Below, piece after piece: positions 12,684 through 23,186 of a DNA stretch of 64,000 bases (position 1 is the stretch's first letter; the number at the start of each line of letters is the position of its first letter). The DNA lies in the NCBI GenBank assembly GCA_014905825.1, contig JACGCN010000030.1, positions 186,001 to 250,000 of the forward strand. The letters are read 5' to 3'. The notes beneath the pieces were generated by a model. That model was not told the origin of the DNA. It searched no databases and saw only the letters and a list, made by a program, of their open reading frames with translations. The stretch comes from Lyophyllum atratum (lineage: Eukaryota; Basidiomycota; Agaricomycetes; Agaricales; Lyophyllaceae). Made by a program: the position numbers and the translations under genes.

Positions 12684-14353
12684 TTACTCATAGTAAGCCA
12701 CAACAATTTCCTTGTCGGTCGCATACGTCAAAGCTCCGCTATAAGCAGATATATGTGGGGTGATGTGCCAGTCGGGGAGGTCTAAGTATCCTGATCGCGG
12801 GAATCCCTCCCTCAGGGAATAGATGACATGACGGCCCGGGAGATCTCCATTCTGTTGCATCATATGCCGTCCAAGCGGGACTGTAGTACGCACTTCAGCA
12901 TAGCCGGCATAAGATATGCTCGAAGATCCTCCCTGATCGAAACATCGAGACTTGAAGTTTAAGAGACACTGGTGGATTTCAAGGTGGGCAAGCGGAATGT
13001 CCTCCCCGGGTGAGATATCTGGAAGCTCAAAGCGACGGATTCCTGGGCACTGCCCAGGAATGGCGAGGTGGTAAATAACCATGCGGCGGTGGAGTCATCG
13101 CGAATGGGAGAATCGAAAGTCGACAGGTAGACAAGCGTTCGAGACGAGATGGGTATGTTGATCGTTTGCGAGATTTGCGGCGGCAGTGTCAATCCCCATT
13201 TCCGCAACGGGAATGTACGCAAGTCGTTAGAAAGAGCTTCTAGGTTCCATGCATGAACCTTGAGACCATCCTTCACGCAACCGGCTTGAGCCACGAGTAA
13301 GTGCCCGGAAACTAGTGCGACATCCACAGCGTCGTTATAAGACTACGACCAGAACCTTTAGCTGTGACGAAGTAGGATGTATGGTAATTTTAGACGTACC
13401 GAACAACAGTGACTATTGGGAAGTTTTAGTCGCAGATAAGAAGCAGTTGATATCCTTAACAGAATCAACGAGGACGGCACTGTGGGTTCGGAAGCGACGA
13501 TGAAATCGCCCTTGATTTTACATTGGTCGATTGGATTATTGTAGTCGCTATGGGGAACATGATGATGCACCAGGAGCTCTGATATTCCCGTGATTAGACT
13601 CAAGCGTAGGATGTCCAGAAAGCTTAAGGCTTGATGAGCTATGTAACCGACGACGAGGTAGCAAATACGCACTCCTTATGACCAGTTTCGCTCTGCTTCC
13701 GAACTGGAATCAACATCACCACTGCCTGACCATCATCGACCATATCAGCAACGAGAGGCGCCAGCCATTTGAATGGGTACGAAGGCTTGTAGGTCCAATG
13801 CATTTCTTTTCGCGACAAGCTCCAGCATTCCAACAGGTCGTGGCGCTGGTACAGCACAAAACGACCACCTGGAAGTAGCTGGGCAGTGTTTGCCCAGTAA
13901 AGATCGGGCGTGCTGCAATCATGCTCCAGAGTGAGTTTATGAGAGATGATGGGGGGAGAGTCGTTATGAGGCGCCCATGATCGAGGTCCCTGAACGGCCC
14001 GTTTGGCGCGGGAGATGAGTTCTTCTGTGGACAAGGCGTTAAGAGACTGGCCAGGTGGAACATCGGCGAAGAGTCGAGCATTCAGGTCGTAAAGCTGGAC
14101 TAGCCATACATGTCTAGAGAGGGCAAGGCTGCGGAGACGCTTGCAGGTCTAGATTTCGACGGTTTAGCATCATAGTCACTAGACCGTGACGAGAACGGTT
14201 TATGGAAAGAGTACTCACCTGGCTTACCACAAGTACATGATATATGTCGCAGAAGCAGAGGATAGACACGAAGATATCGTCTACGAGCACAGGCATGCAT
14301 GGATGCGATAGTGTTTCCATATGTACACGAGACGCCATGGAATCAGAGCACAA
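12684..14353 (-). pseudogene. F-box-like protein gene, copy A (frameshifted)
   Basis: Four exons can be traced: 14353-14219, 14148-13673, 13622-13400 and 13342-12684. The first three introns are 70, 50 and 57 nt and all fit in phase. Exon 1 with the start of exon 2 gives an F-box-like head (LVDDIFVSILCFCDIYHVLVVSQ then TCKRLRSLALSRHVWL). The rest is a beta-rich region shared with the other copies and ends YSGALTYATDKEIVVAYYE. In exon 4 the frame that starts correctly stops at 12,959, while the conserved tail is read in another frame. The change falls near 12,960-12,990 and no intron explains it. If translated as is, the protein would lose its last ~90 residues. F-box proteins normally bind Skp1 in SCF ubiquitin ligases; that role is inferred from the family only. 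Confidence 0.65.
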
Positions 14354-14877
14354 GTCCGCAGTCCAGCAATCTACTTAGCTCTACTTGGCCTTGTTTGTGA
14401 GCAGCGCTTACCACCTGGGTCCTGGATTCGGCGGGCGGCAACAGATCAAAAGTCACACAAAAAGAGTTCCGTAGATGCTGTAGATTACTGGAGAGGCGTC
14501 AGGCGTAAGACAAATCAGAGAAAGCTCAAGTAAGAATCGAAACGCAAAAGTTCCCGATGCGCAGTGAGGACAGCGCGAGGATAGGCTAGAATACGGTTAC
14601 CAGGACGAGAGGCGGAGCAGGCTGGTCCGCTGTGAAGATAACTTCATCGTACAAAAAGAATGATCGTGTATCGACGACCGATATCGTTACAAGATAGTAG
14701 GCTGCTGACTGACTGAACCGAACTTCATCCAGACAGTCAGGACATTGGAGATCTGACATGCGAGTAGATATATAAATCTTCGTGATTAGGACAGCACCGT
14801 CAGGCTCGAGGAGTCAGCTGAAAGACTGCAGCGCGAACCTTGGCCCTCCTTGGGTACGAGGCAATTACCCAACACCA
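14354..14877. other. Intergenic spacer between F-box-like copies A and B
   Basis: About 0.5 kb between the 5' end of copy A and the 3' end of copy B. No gene is seen. It should contain the copy A promoter. Confidence 0.45.
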
Positions 14878-16463
14878 TCATTCATAATAAGCAACGACAA
14901 TCTCCTTGTCACTCGCATACGTCAAAGCACCGCTGTAAGCAGACATGGATTGTTCGATTCTCGGGTCCGGAAGTTCTATGCTTCCATTGTGACTAGAGCC
15001 GTGTCGTAGTGAATAGATTCGACGTTGGTCCTGTCCGCGTCCGTCTACTTCGATATATCCCGCATTGCAGATTTTCGGCGATAAATCGTGAGGCTGAGGA
15101 GATTGTGCTTTGAAGGTTAGACAGCCGGATGGAAGTAGTAGGCGGGAATCGAAAGATTTCGCAGGATGCGATATATGGAACCTTAGAGACATAGTATCGG
15201 CGTCATTCATTGCAAACAGCCACACGGAGGTGGTGTCCTCCCGAATGGGCGATTGGTGAGCCACCAGGCGGTGATTCTTCCACTTGTGCATAGGTACGAC
15301 GATGGCTTGGGAGGTGTGAGGTGCTGCTGAGCTCGATTCAGATGCTTGCCCTTCAGTTGTTGTGTCGAAGAGAACCGCCAGGTTCCATGCATCGAGTCTA
15401 ATGCCTTTCTTTCCATACGAAACAAGGGCTGCGATAAGAAGATGTTCGGAGACTAGATCTATAGCTCTTGTGGGGTCCGAAGCATCCTGTGACGATTATG
15501 GCGCTTAACATGGATGAGAAGGATTTAAAGTCTTACCCGATAGCCCTCGCAGCCAACAGGAAGGTTGAGCAACAGATAGGAAGATGTTGAAATTCTCAGC
15601 AGGACAACCCAGTGTTCCAGCGTGGGGGAAACGATTGCGAAATCTCCCTGGATTCTGCAAAAACTGAATGGATTGTCGTGGCCTGTATCCGGCGCACGGC
15701 GATGGACCAAGGTCTGCGATTTTCCAGTTATCAAATTTAAGCGTACGATGTCGACTGAACTTGAGAATATTTGAGTTAGGGCTTGCAAGACTGGAACGGA
15801 GAACAACATACTTCTGGCGATCTTCATAGAACGGCGCACTGATTCGGGCTGGGATCACCATCAGGACCACCTGACCATCGTCGACCACTTCGGCAGCGAG
15901 TGGTACTGGCCAATTTAGTGCATCCTGTGTCCATGTACATAGGCTCGTAAGACCATATGACTTGCTTTTTCGATAGGCTCCAGCACTCCAATAGATTGTC
16001 GCTTTGAATAAGCACGAAATGACCTCCGGGAAGCAACTGGGGTGCATGTACAGCTCTGGAATACTGCATACCGCGATTATGCGGTACTGTGATTTTACGA
16101 CTGACGATGGGACGAGCACTCGCAAGAGGTGCCCAAGATCGAGGTCCTTCAACAGTGCGTTTCGCGAGAGAGATAAGCTCCCCTGTAGAAAAGTTTGTCA
16201 AGGATTGGCCAGGCGGAATATCGACGAACAGTCGAGCGTTCAAATCGGATAGGATGGCTAGCCACACTACCTTAGAGAAGGCAAGGGAGTGAAAATGATT
16301 GTTCGCCTGGACGTGGCAAAGTTGTACATTTCTCAGCAGATCAATCCCGAATAAGAAAGACTTGACTCACCTGGCTGAGAACAAGGACATGATAGATGTC
16401 GCAGAGACACATAATCTTCAACAATACATCGTCCACAAGAATCGGCAGGCTCTCAAGAGGCAT
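14878..16463 (-). pseudogene. F-box-like protein gene, copy B (frameshifted)
   Basis: The structure is the same as copy A: exon 1 at 16463-16371 (MPLESLPILVDDVLLKIMC), exon 2 starting at 16306 (ANNHFHSLAFSKVVWL), then exons 3 and 4 ending in SAYSGALTYASDKEIVVAYYE at 14878. The exon 2 to 3 donor is CAGAA followed by GTATGT, at the same relative place as in copy A. Within exon 2, near 15,910-15,940, the frame changes between SYEPMYMDTG and ALNWPVPLAAEVVDDGQ. Compared with copy A there are 13 extra bases between the two conserved words, which is not a multiple of three, and no intron fits. The copy therefore looks broken. An alternative upstream Met at 16,523 would add 20 residues. Confidence 0.65.
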
Positions 16464-18505
16464 AGTACGGGGACAGTTCCGTAGATGCAGTAAGTCACTG
16501 CTGAGAGAAACCGGGGGGCGCAAGAACCAATGGAAGGCTTGGATTGGGGACGACTGAGAAAGCGAAAAAATTTATACGACAGATCTTGGCAGGAAGGAGG
16601 CAAAGGGAGTCTACAGTCGATCAGTCTAACTCGATCCCATCAAATCGTTGACATTGACAGATTCCCACATCGAAATGAAAACCACGCGCTCACGAAAAAC
16701 ATTTTAGAAACCCTAACCACACGCATGACAAACAGCATGGGTCACATCCATCAGCGGCCCCGGCATTCTCCAACGGCATCAGTCGTGTCATGCTCGTTGT
16801 GCGCAACAGCGAGCATGCTATCCTCACCATTGGTAGCTTGTTTTCCCTATTCTTTTTTGCTCCTTATAATATGCATGTATATACATTCTCTTTATGCAAT
16901 AATATTTGTTCTTTATCCTCCCAGAAGAGTATTAATGAGTGTACTGCTCATGAAAGGGTTGATTAGGAGAATATTGCTCACCATGAATGATCTATGGTAT
17001 ATCACATAGATATAGTGCTATTGGTAGTTTTATCAGGTGTATATTATAAGGATGGACCGCTATATGGGCTAAGGCATAGGGGTAATGTAGTGAAAAAAGC
17101 GAACACATCTATACCCACAATACACTGTCAGGACATTGTCTCAGGGCTTTAGGGAAGCGGCGTGGCCCTTTAGAAACATCTCTTAGTATCAATAGCTTAG
17201 AAAGAATTATTAATCGCGGCCCCGCCGTGTGTATATCCGACGGGGTAGGAAGGGTGGAGGAGGAGGTGCGAAAAATGGATTTTTCGCCCCTAGGCAAGGA
17301 ATCAAGTTCAGTAAAAATATATTGAGGGCTGGGAGACATACTAGAAACATACTAGAGTGCATCATAAAGGTCCCAAGGGTACCGGAAGTTTGTGGAAGCA
17401 GGGAGACGAGAGCCTATAGACTGCCACCCAAGCAGCACACTCATTATTATAGTCCTAGGGCCAGGGAAAGCGAATTCCATTACATATAACTAATTCATAT
17501 ACATGTATGTTGAAGGGGAGCAAAGAAAATCAGGTAAAACAAGCTAGGAATGGTGAATATAGCGTGCTCGCTGTTGCCTACAGTGCTTATCGGAGATATC
17601 CGGGAGCCGTCGGAGGTCGCATCAGACCCGCTCTGATGCGTTCTTGCCATTGTCGGGAGTCGGGACTGTGACAACAGCCCATATGGTCTATTGAAATTAT
17701 TACGAGCGTTACAGAGTATTCTGAGGCGCTTCTTACCTTCTTCTGCCTATTTGTTTGGTCGGATGCGTCTTTTGATGCTTCTTGATGGGATCGAGTTAGA
17801 CTGATCGACCCTCCCCTCGAGGCAAAGGGGAGAAAAAGGTCACTCAGTCTGCCCAAAGTTTAGGTAAGCCTTCGCGACTTCTTGACTCCGCTATGACGGG
17901 CTATGCGTGCAGCGAGGCGGACGTGACTCCCCGCGTGTCGCCATCATCTGAATCCAGGCTACCTGTATCGCTGTGTTTCCGCAGCATGGATCTGCAAAAA
18001 TCGGATAGAATTAATCGGAAGTGATTTCGGTGAGGTTTAGACGTGCAGTAACGCATGAAGTGGCAGGTGCTACCGTTGCCGACGAGGACCAGGTCTACCA
18101 TGTCTCTTCAAGGTTTCGCAGTTGCTATTTGCGGCGAGAAGGGGTGCAGGTGTGATACATAGACCATGACTTACGCATAGAAAGACGCCTGTTTGACGCA
18201 ACTCTACGCGTGTCCTTCGCCTTCTCGAGGTTTTGAGGGAAGCTTAGAGATACTAACTTCCATTGGCCATTCCATGGACATCTACAATGCTCTCACCTGT
18301 GTCGTTTTGGAAGATCCCTATGAACATCACTGCGAATTGACCTGCTCGGAATGGACGCCGTATGTTGTTCATCTCGTCCATTGTGGGCGTATTCAAGGGG
18401 TACTAGTTGAGTGAGCAGAAAAGGGATGATGATAACATTTGTTGCCAATTGTCACTTGTTTGTTTCCGTCAGGATGCAGTTGACCCGAGGCTGTTGCGAA
18501 CCACG
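16464..18505. other. Two-kilobase stretch without a recognised gene
   Basis: Open frames here are short and overlap on both strands. The 159-codon frame at 16530-17009 has no family motif, and its C-terminal half is translated AT-rich sequence. A local inverted pair (CCCCGCCG and CGACGGGG) lies around 17,220-17,246. The right end should contain the EMC8 promoter. Confidence 0.45.
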
Positions 18506-19345
18506 ATGTCGTCCTACACAGTCTCTGAGCCGGCCTATCTCAAGATCTTCTTCCATGCAGCTAAACATCCACACAAACCCGTTAATGGCGTTCTTCTGGG
18601 AAAGAAATCTGGAACTGTTGTCGTTATCGAGGATACCGTGCCTCTCTTACACCACTGGACAAGCCTGAGCCCCATGATGGAGATAGGTCTCGACTTGGTG
18701 AACGCGTTTACAATTGCCTTGCACCCTTCGAAGTAGCTGATGTGTTTCTCTAACGCGGCAAAGGCAGAGCAATACGCGCAGTCCTTGAACCTGCAGCTCG
18801 TTGGTTATTATCAGGCAAGCGACCGTCTGGACGACACATCCCTGGTTCCAGTAGGCGAAAAGGTCGCGGAGAAGATAAAAGCGGGATTCAGTGATGCCGT
18901 GGCATTTGTCGTTCGTGAAGCTGTTCGGTCATTCCAATGGATGTCTCTAACATCGCGGATGACTTCTGAAGATCGACGGGGAGAATCTTGGGACGGATGA
19001 GGCAGCCTTGATCGTGCGTCTTTGCGTCTTTTGCGTTTTGCGCCTGACTTTTACGTTTATCACTCAAGCCATACGTCTCAGCGGCGCCATCGTCCTGGCG
19101 GCCGTACTCTGGTGACGTAGCCTTCTCCAAGAACTCCACGTTCAAACTTGTGTCGGATGGCTTGCCGCGACGCGCTGTCGCTCTCGTTCGTGACGAACAT
19201 CGACACCAAAAGTTTGGGGACTTTGACGACCATTTAGAAGACGTCGCTATCGGTATGTATACGAGTTACGGCATGCACCGCAAATGACCGACGTTTCCGT
19301 CCAGATTGGCTGAGAAATAAGGAATGTCTCGCCGCAGCGTCATGA
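18506..19345 (+). CDS. ER membrane protein complex subunit 8 (EMC8/EMC9 family)
   Basis: Five exons: 18506-18697, 18764-18910, 18972-19013, 19069-19252 and 19305-19345. Introns are 66, 61, 55 and 52 nt. The phases fit and give 201 residues, normal for the family. The protein belongs to the MPN-like EMC8/9 group, part of the ER membrane complex that inserts transmembrane segments. Visible marks are MSSYTVSEPAYLKIFFHAAK, VNGVLLGK, VPLLHHWTSLSPMMEIGLDL, LVGYYQASDRLDDTSLVPVG, SWRPYSGDVAF, and the conserved end FGDFDDHLEDVAIDWLRNKEC. It sits alone on the plus strand inside a minus-strand array of broken F-box-like genes. Confidence 0.92.
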
Positions 19346-20152
19346 GCGGAAGCCAGATTCTTGGATCTAGATTCGTGGTCAGGGATGGACGATATGTCGA
19401 GAACGGACTGACCGACTCATGGGTTTATGTTAGTGGATTGGGCAAGTTTTAATTAGGTCGTTAGCTGGATGTGCGTAGATCAACAGCGAAGCGTTGGAGA
19501 AAATTGTTCCGATTATGAACGAGTTCAAGACACCAATACCGAACATGCCTCAACCGATCCTCGCTTTCCTGAACAACGATCGTCTGCAGCAACCAACACA
19601 TAACGGAAGGAAGAGAACAGAAGACATCAGGTATTTTGTAAGTCCATTGTAGGTCGTACGACAAGAGAGGGTTCTATTGAGCAGGAGCCGTTACTCATAG
19701 TACTGAATGACGACCTTCTCCCAGGTGGAATATGTCATGGCACCGCTATAGGCAGACAGATGAGAACACTCTGCCTCGGGGTGACTGAGAGTCTTACTGC
19801 CGCCTCTGAGCGACATGATCTTGCCTGCCAGTAATAGATCCGCATAACCTGCAAACGTGATACTGAATACCTCCAGTGCGCCGTACTGCACGCTATCAGG
19901 AAGTCCCCAGGACGATATATGGGCAATCGAGAGCGCTTGCGCTCGCGGATGCGAAACGTGATATTTATGTATGAGTGATGCAGTAGCACTGCGGGTGGAT
20001 ACGACGACCCATATCGTGGAAGAATCGTCGGAAAGTGGGGATAAAAGGGATTCTAAACGGAAATCGGCGGGTTGAGGAATGGAGTTGCCAATCCCTATGC
20101 TGGTTACAGGCTCGATCGCGTCAATGGAAAACGCGGACTCCGCCTCATAGCT

Positions 20153-20158
20153 TACAAG
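20153..20158. repeat. Target-site duplication TACAAG, left
   Basis: Immediately left of the terminal repeat at 20159 and identical to 21832-21837. It is exon 4 sequence of F-box-like copy C. Confidence 0.88.
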
Positions 20159-20186
20159 TATGGAAAGCCAGACGGTCGCGCTCTGC
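20159..20186. repeat. Terminal inverted repeat, left, 28 bp
   Basis: Starts TATGGAAAGCC and ends CGCTCTGC. It is the perfect reverse complement of 21804-21831; identity stops at the next inner base. Confidence 0.92.
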
Positions 20187-20536
20187 TGATGCCGTCGGCA
20201 TCGCAGATGCCATGGGTAGAACATTCAACCAAGCACTAGGACCTCGTACACTTGGTTGAAATCAGCGTCTGCTTATTTACAGATCATTTCCTAGTGTATA
20301 GTGTAGAGGGAGGCACTCGTTTTTCTTTGATTTGAGGGACAAGACATAGCTGAGATGAGTTGAATGAGAAAGTAATGCCGCCTAATTTTCCTCCGAGTGC
20401 TTTCTCAATATGCAGTAGGTTAATACGGTATACAGAACCGAAATTTGAAATGTGGACAAGGTTGGATGGGCGGATCGATACTGCATACACTCGGGGCCCG
20501 GGCTGAACACATCAGGAAATACGTGAAGATCTTGCT

Positions 20537-21561
20537 TTAACTTGCTCCCAGCATGCAACCATGTAATAAGTAATCGTTAATAAAGCTCGAGACAATGTGG
20601 GGATCTCTCGTGAAGTAGTCAAACCTGGTTTGCATGGTAAGCATAGGCGTGATATAGTACGGAAAACGCGAAGTACGCACTCGCGGATGTCTGATCTGGC
20701 TACGCGGAAGATCGAGAAGAGCTTGTATCCGACCCAACACATCCTCCACCACCTCCGGCCCAATTCTCTCCGTCATTGCCAAGAGGCCCGGCCGCCTACA
20801 AGGCCTTCCAAGGTGACACCTTCATCAGCACGGGTCCCAGCAAAGGAGAGAGACAGGGAGGAACTTACCAAAACCCGCCTCCTAACCCCCGCATCCGGAA
20901 TAAGCGCCTCCAACATTCTCTCGACCGCCTCCGTCACCCGCCCACTTTGCGGCAGCAACGTAAAAATATGCTCCGTCCCCACGAAATACACCTTATTGTA
21001 ACGCGTCAAGGCACTCTTCGGCGGCAACGGATCGCACGTCAAAACCTTCGCCTCCACCAGCACCGCCCTCGGACGCAGCTGCACGCGAGGTGAGCGGGCC
21101 TGGATGGATCTTGCTCTTGCAATCGCGGCGGGCGCGGATGGCGGGGGGAAGTGCGATGTCAAGTTTTTTGGCGAGGAGCGGGAGGACGGAGGGGAAGGAG
21201 CGAAGGGCTTGGTTTAGGGCTGCTGTACTTGCTTCGTCCGCCTTTGGAGTAGAAGTAGGTAAGGAATGATGAGGGTTAGGGCTGCTGTACTTGCTTGCTG
21301 GGCCTTCGAAGTAGAAGTAGATAATGAATGATGATGATATGGTATAAGAGGATGTAAAGACGTACTGATTACCATTTGCGGACTCCTGCATCTTCAAAGC
21401 CGAAGCCCTCGCACACATCCACCCTGGTAGGATACTCGGGTCCATTTCCTTCATCAGCCTCTCCCTCTGCTCACGGACACCTACGAAGAGGTCATACACC
21501 TCTTTGGCTGCACTGGAGGCGAGAGTGTAACTCTCGGGCAACCCCGAGCCGTGGAAACTAT
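20537..21561 (-). pseudogene. TCF25/Rqc1-like gene fragment inside the transposon
   Basis: One exon (about 21541-21373) reads LPESYTLASSAAKEVYDLF and ILPGWMCARASALKMQES. After an intron (GTAATC to TACAG), a second exon from 21222 reads ALNQALRSFPSVLPLLAKKLDIALPP. In a shifted frame downstream come VLTCDPLPPKSALTRYNKVYF and RMLEALIPDAG, and then, in yet another frame, PEVVEDVLGRIQALLDL. This order of words matches the C-terminal half of fungal TCF25 proteins as I remember them (an ARALALRMQE-like word, FPSVVPLL, ACDPLPP); these act in ribosome quality control. The N-terminal half is absent, a central stretch seems deleted and frames change, so no functional protein is expected. A 62-bp direct duplication (starting about 21,214 and 21,276) doubles the intron end and splice acceptor. 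Confidence 0.6.
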
Positions 21562-21803
21562 GACGCGTCTAAGTTGCGCTTGCGCGTTGTAGACACGTCA
21601 TAATTCAGAGAAAAAAATGGGCTCACCGTGGCGGTCAGTATTCAACTCATGTTTCTGCCTCCACCTATATATCCAGCTGCAGCCTCCCGCCGCCAGAGAA
21701 AAATGGAAACACAGCCTGCTCGATGCATAGTTTGAATTACTAATTAGAGCCCGCATCGCAGTACATGGGGTCCCCATCAAGAAATTTCATTCTCAGAAGG
21801 TCG

Positions 21804-21831
21804 GCAGAGCGCGACCGTCTGGCTTTCCATA
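21804..21831. repeat. Terminal inverted repeat, right, 28 bp
   Basis: Ends GGCTTTCCATA and is the perfect reverse complement of 20159-20186. Confidence 0.92.
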
Positions 21832-21837
21832 TACAAG
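21832..21837. repeat. Target-site duplication TACAAG, right
   Basis: Direct copy of 20153-20158 on the other side of the element. Confidence 0.88.
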
Positions 21838-23186
21838 AGCATCGGCCCTCCAAATTTTCAGGTCAAGCATAGATAGTGCGATGCCGTATCGCAACACCAC
21901 AATATGTCCTGGGACAAGTACGATTTCGAAGGAAGTCTAAGAGCCATTGATAAACGGCTCAAGCTAACGGTGCTAGCCTGAGAGAGAAAACCTACCGGGG
22001 AGACTTTAAGTATAGACCACGCAGACGTGGATATTTCCAAAGTTATCAACCCTGAATGAGATGTCAGGGATATGATAGCAAAGTCGCCCAGCAGTTTTAG
22101 ACGATGATATGGATTGTCGTAGTCGGTATCTGGGGCGGTCTTGGTGAGCAGCGAGGTTGACGACCCCGTTTGCAGATCCAATTTCACTACCTCGAGGTAG
22201 CTAGACGAATGAACGTTTAGCTCATCAACTCGAATTCAGATAGAAAATCTCCTACTTCTTGCGTGTGGTCTCGTATGTGCGGATCCCAAGTAATATAACG
22301 ACACTTTGTCCGTCGTCAACCATCTCCGCTGAACATTAGCCAACCTCCAGGAAGGTTTGTATTCCCAAATGAGCCGATCATCAGCGGTGCTCCTACACTC
22401 AAAGTTCCCCAGGTGTTGGAAGAGAATAAATTTGCCGCCGGGAAGCAGCTGCGGCTCATTTTCCCAGGTGAGAATTCCATCCCCAATGCGGATGTTGGGT
22501 TTGAGTATGATCTCCCGGGCTACCACGGCGGGTCTCCCGTCTAGCATTGACCAAGTTTTGGGGCCGGCGCGGACAGTACGTTTTGCTAGGCTAAGAAGCT
22601 CGTGCGTCGAGAGATCTTCCAGTCGCTGTTTAGGCAAAAGATCGATGAAGCCACGCCTATGAAGATCTGATAGAAGGGCCAGCCAAACGTGTTTCGACGT
22701 TGAAAGCGAATAGAGGGTCCGGCTCGCCTGGTGGATGATCGTACACCCGTGAGTACTGAGAATCATGTTGAGCGGGAAACATTATGCATACCAGGCTGCA
22801 AGTGAGGACGGTGGCGATGTCGCATGAACAGAGTATCTTCAGGAGGATATCCTCGACAAGAGCCGGTACCCTGAGGTTTTCTGCGGGCATGCTGTCCTTC
22901 GGATTTCCTCCAGATGTCAGTAAGCCAGACCTATTGATTCTCATTTGTTGCCGAATCCGCGTCACAGTAGAAGATAAGGTGGGATAAGTCCTTGATCATG
23001 ATGTGGATGTGACGCAGTCACTGGCACTCAATGGAATGATCCATTGCCCCAGTGGCCCCAGCCTGCTGCTTCACGCATCATGCATCAGCGTTCATCGAAC
23101 CCTGTTTCCCACACCGATACACCTTTCCGCACCCTTTATTCTTCGTAGATTACATGACAAGAGAGGGATCTAAGGAGTAAAAGCCG

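Larger units (their letters stand above)
20159..21831 (-). mobile_element. Non-autonomous DNA transposon carrying a TCF25-like gene fragment
   Basis: The element is 1,673 bp long. Its ends are perfect 28-bp inverted repeats (20159-20186 starting TATGGAAAGCCAGACG, and the reverse complement at 21804-21831). It is flanked by the direct 6-bp duplication TACAAG at 20153-20158 and 21832-21837. Removing the element and one TACAAG joins the F-box-like exon in frame (RADALV to SYEAES). Inside is a broken piece of a host-type gene in the minus orientation with a recognisable intron, so capture was probably at DNA level. There is no transposase frame. A 15-base palindrome (GATGCCGTCGGCATC, 20188-20202) adjoins one end. 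I do not know a superfamily that matches these ends; a 6-bp duplication excludes Tc1/mariner (2 bp) and typical hAT (8 bp). Confidence 0.88.
19691..22965 (-). pseudogene. F-box-like protein gene, copy C, split by a transposon insertion
   Basis: The 5' part (22965 down to 21838) encodes the F-box-like head (LVEDILLKILCSCDIATVL), exon 2 with LLPGGKFILFQH, exon 3 with VVKLDLQTGSSTSLLTK, and the start of exon 4 (HIVVLRYG, then RADALV). The 3' part (20152 down to 19691) resumes with SYEAESAF and ends SAYSGAMTYSTWEKVVIQYYE. Between them lies the 1,673-bp element at 20,159-21,831. The nearby copy E has an uninterrupted exon at the same point (RGDALVGYEPES). There is a second lesion: near 22,335 ten bases are missing relative to copy E, which shifts the frame before MVDDGQ. 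Copies C and E are clearly tandem duplicates, with near-identical first exons and upstream flanks. Confidence 0.8.

Noticed and set aside
16530..17009. 159-codon plus frame
   Set aside because: C-terminal part is translated AT-rich DNA; no motif and no splice support.
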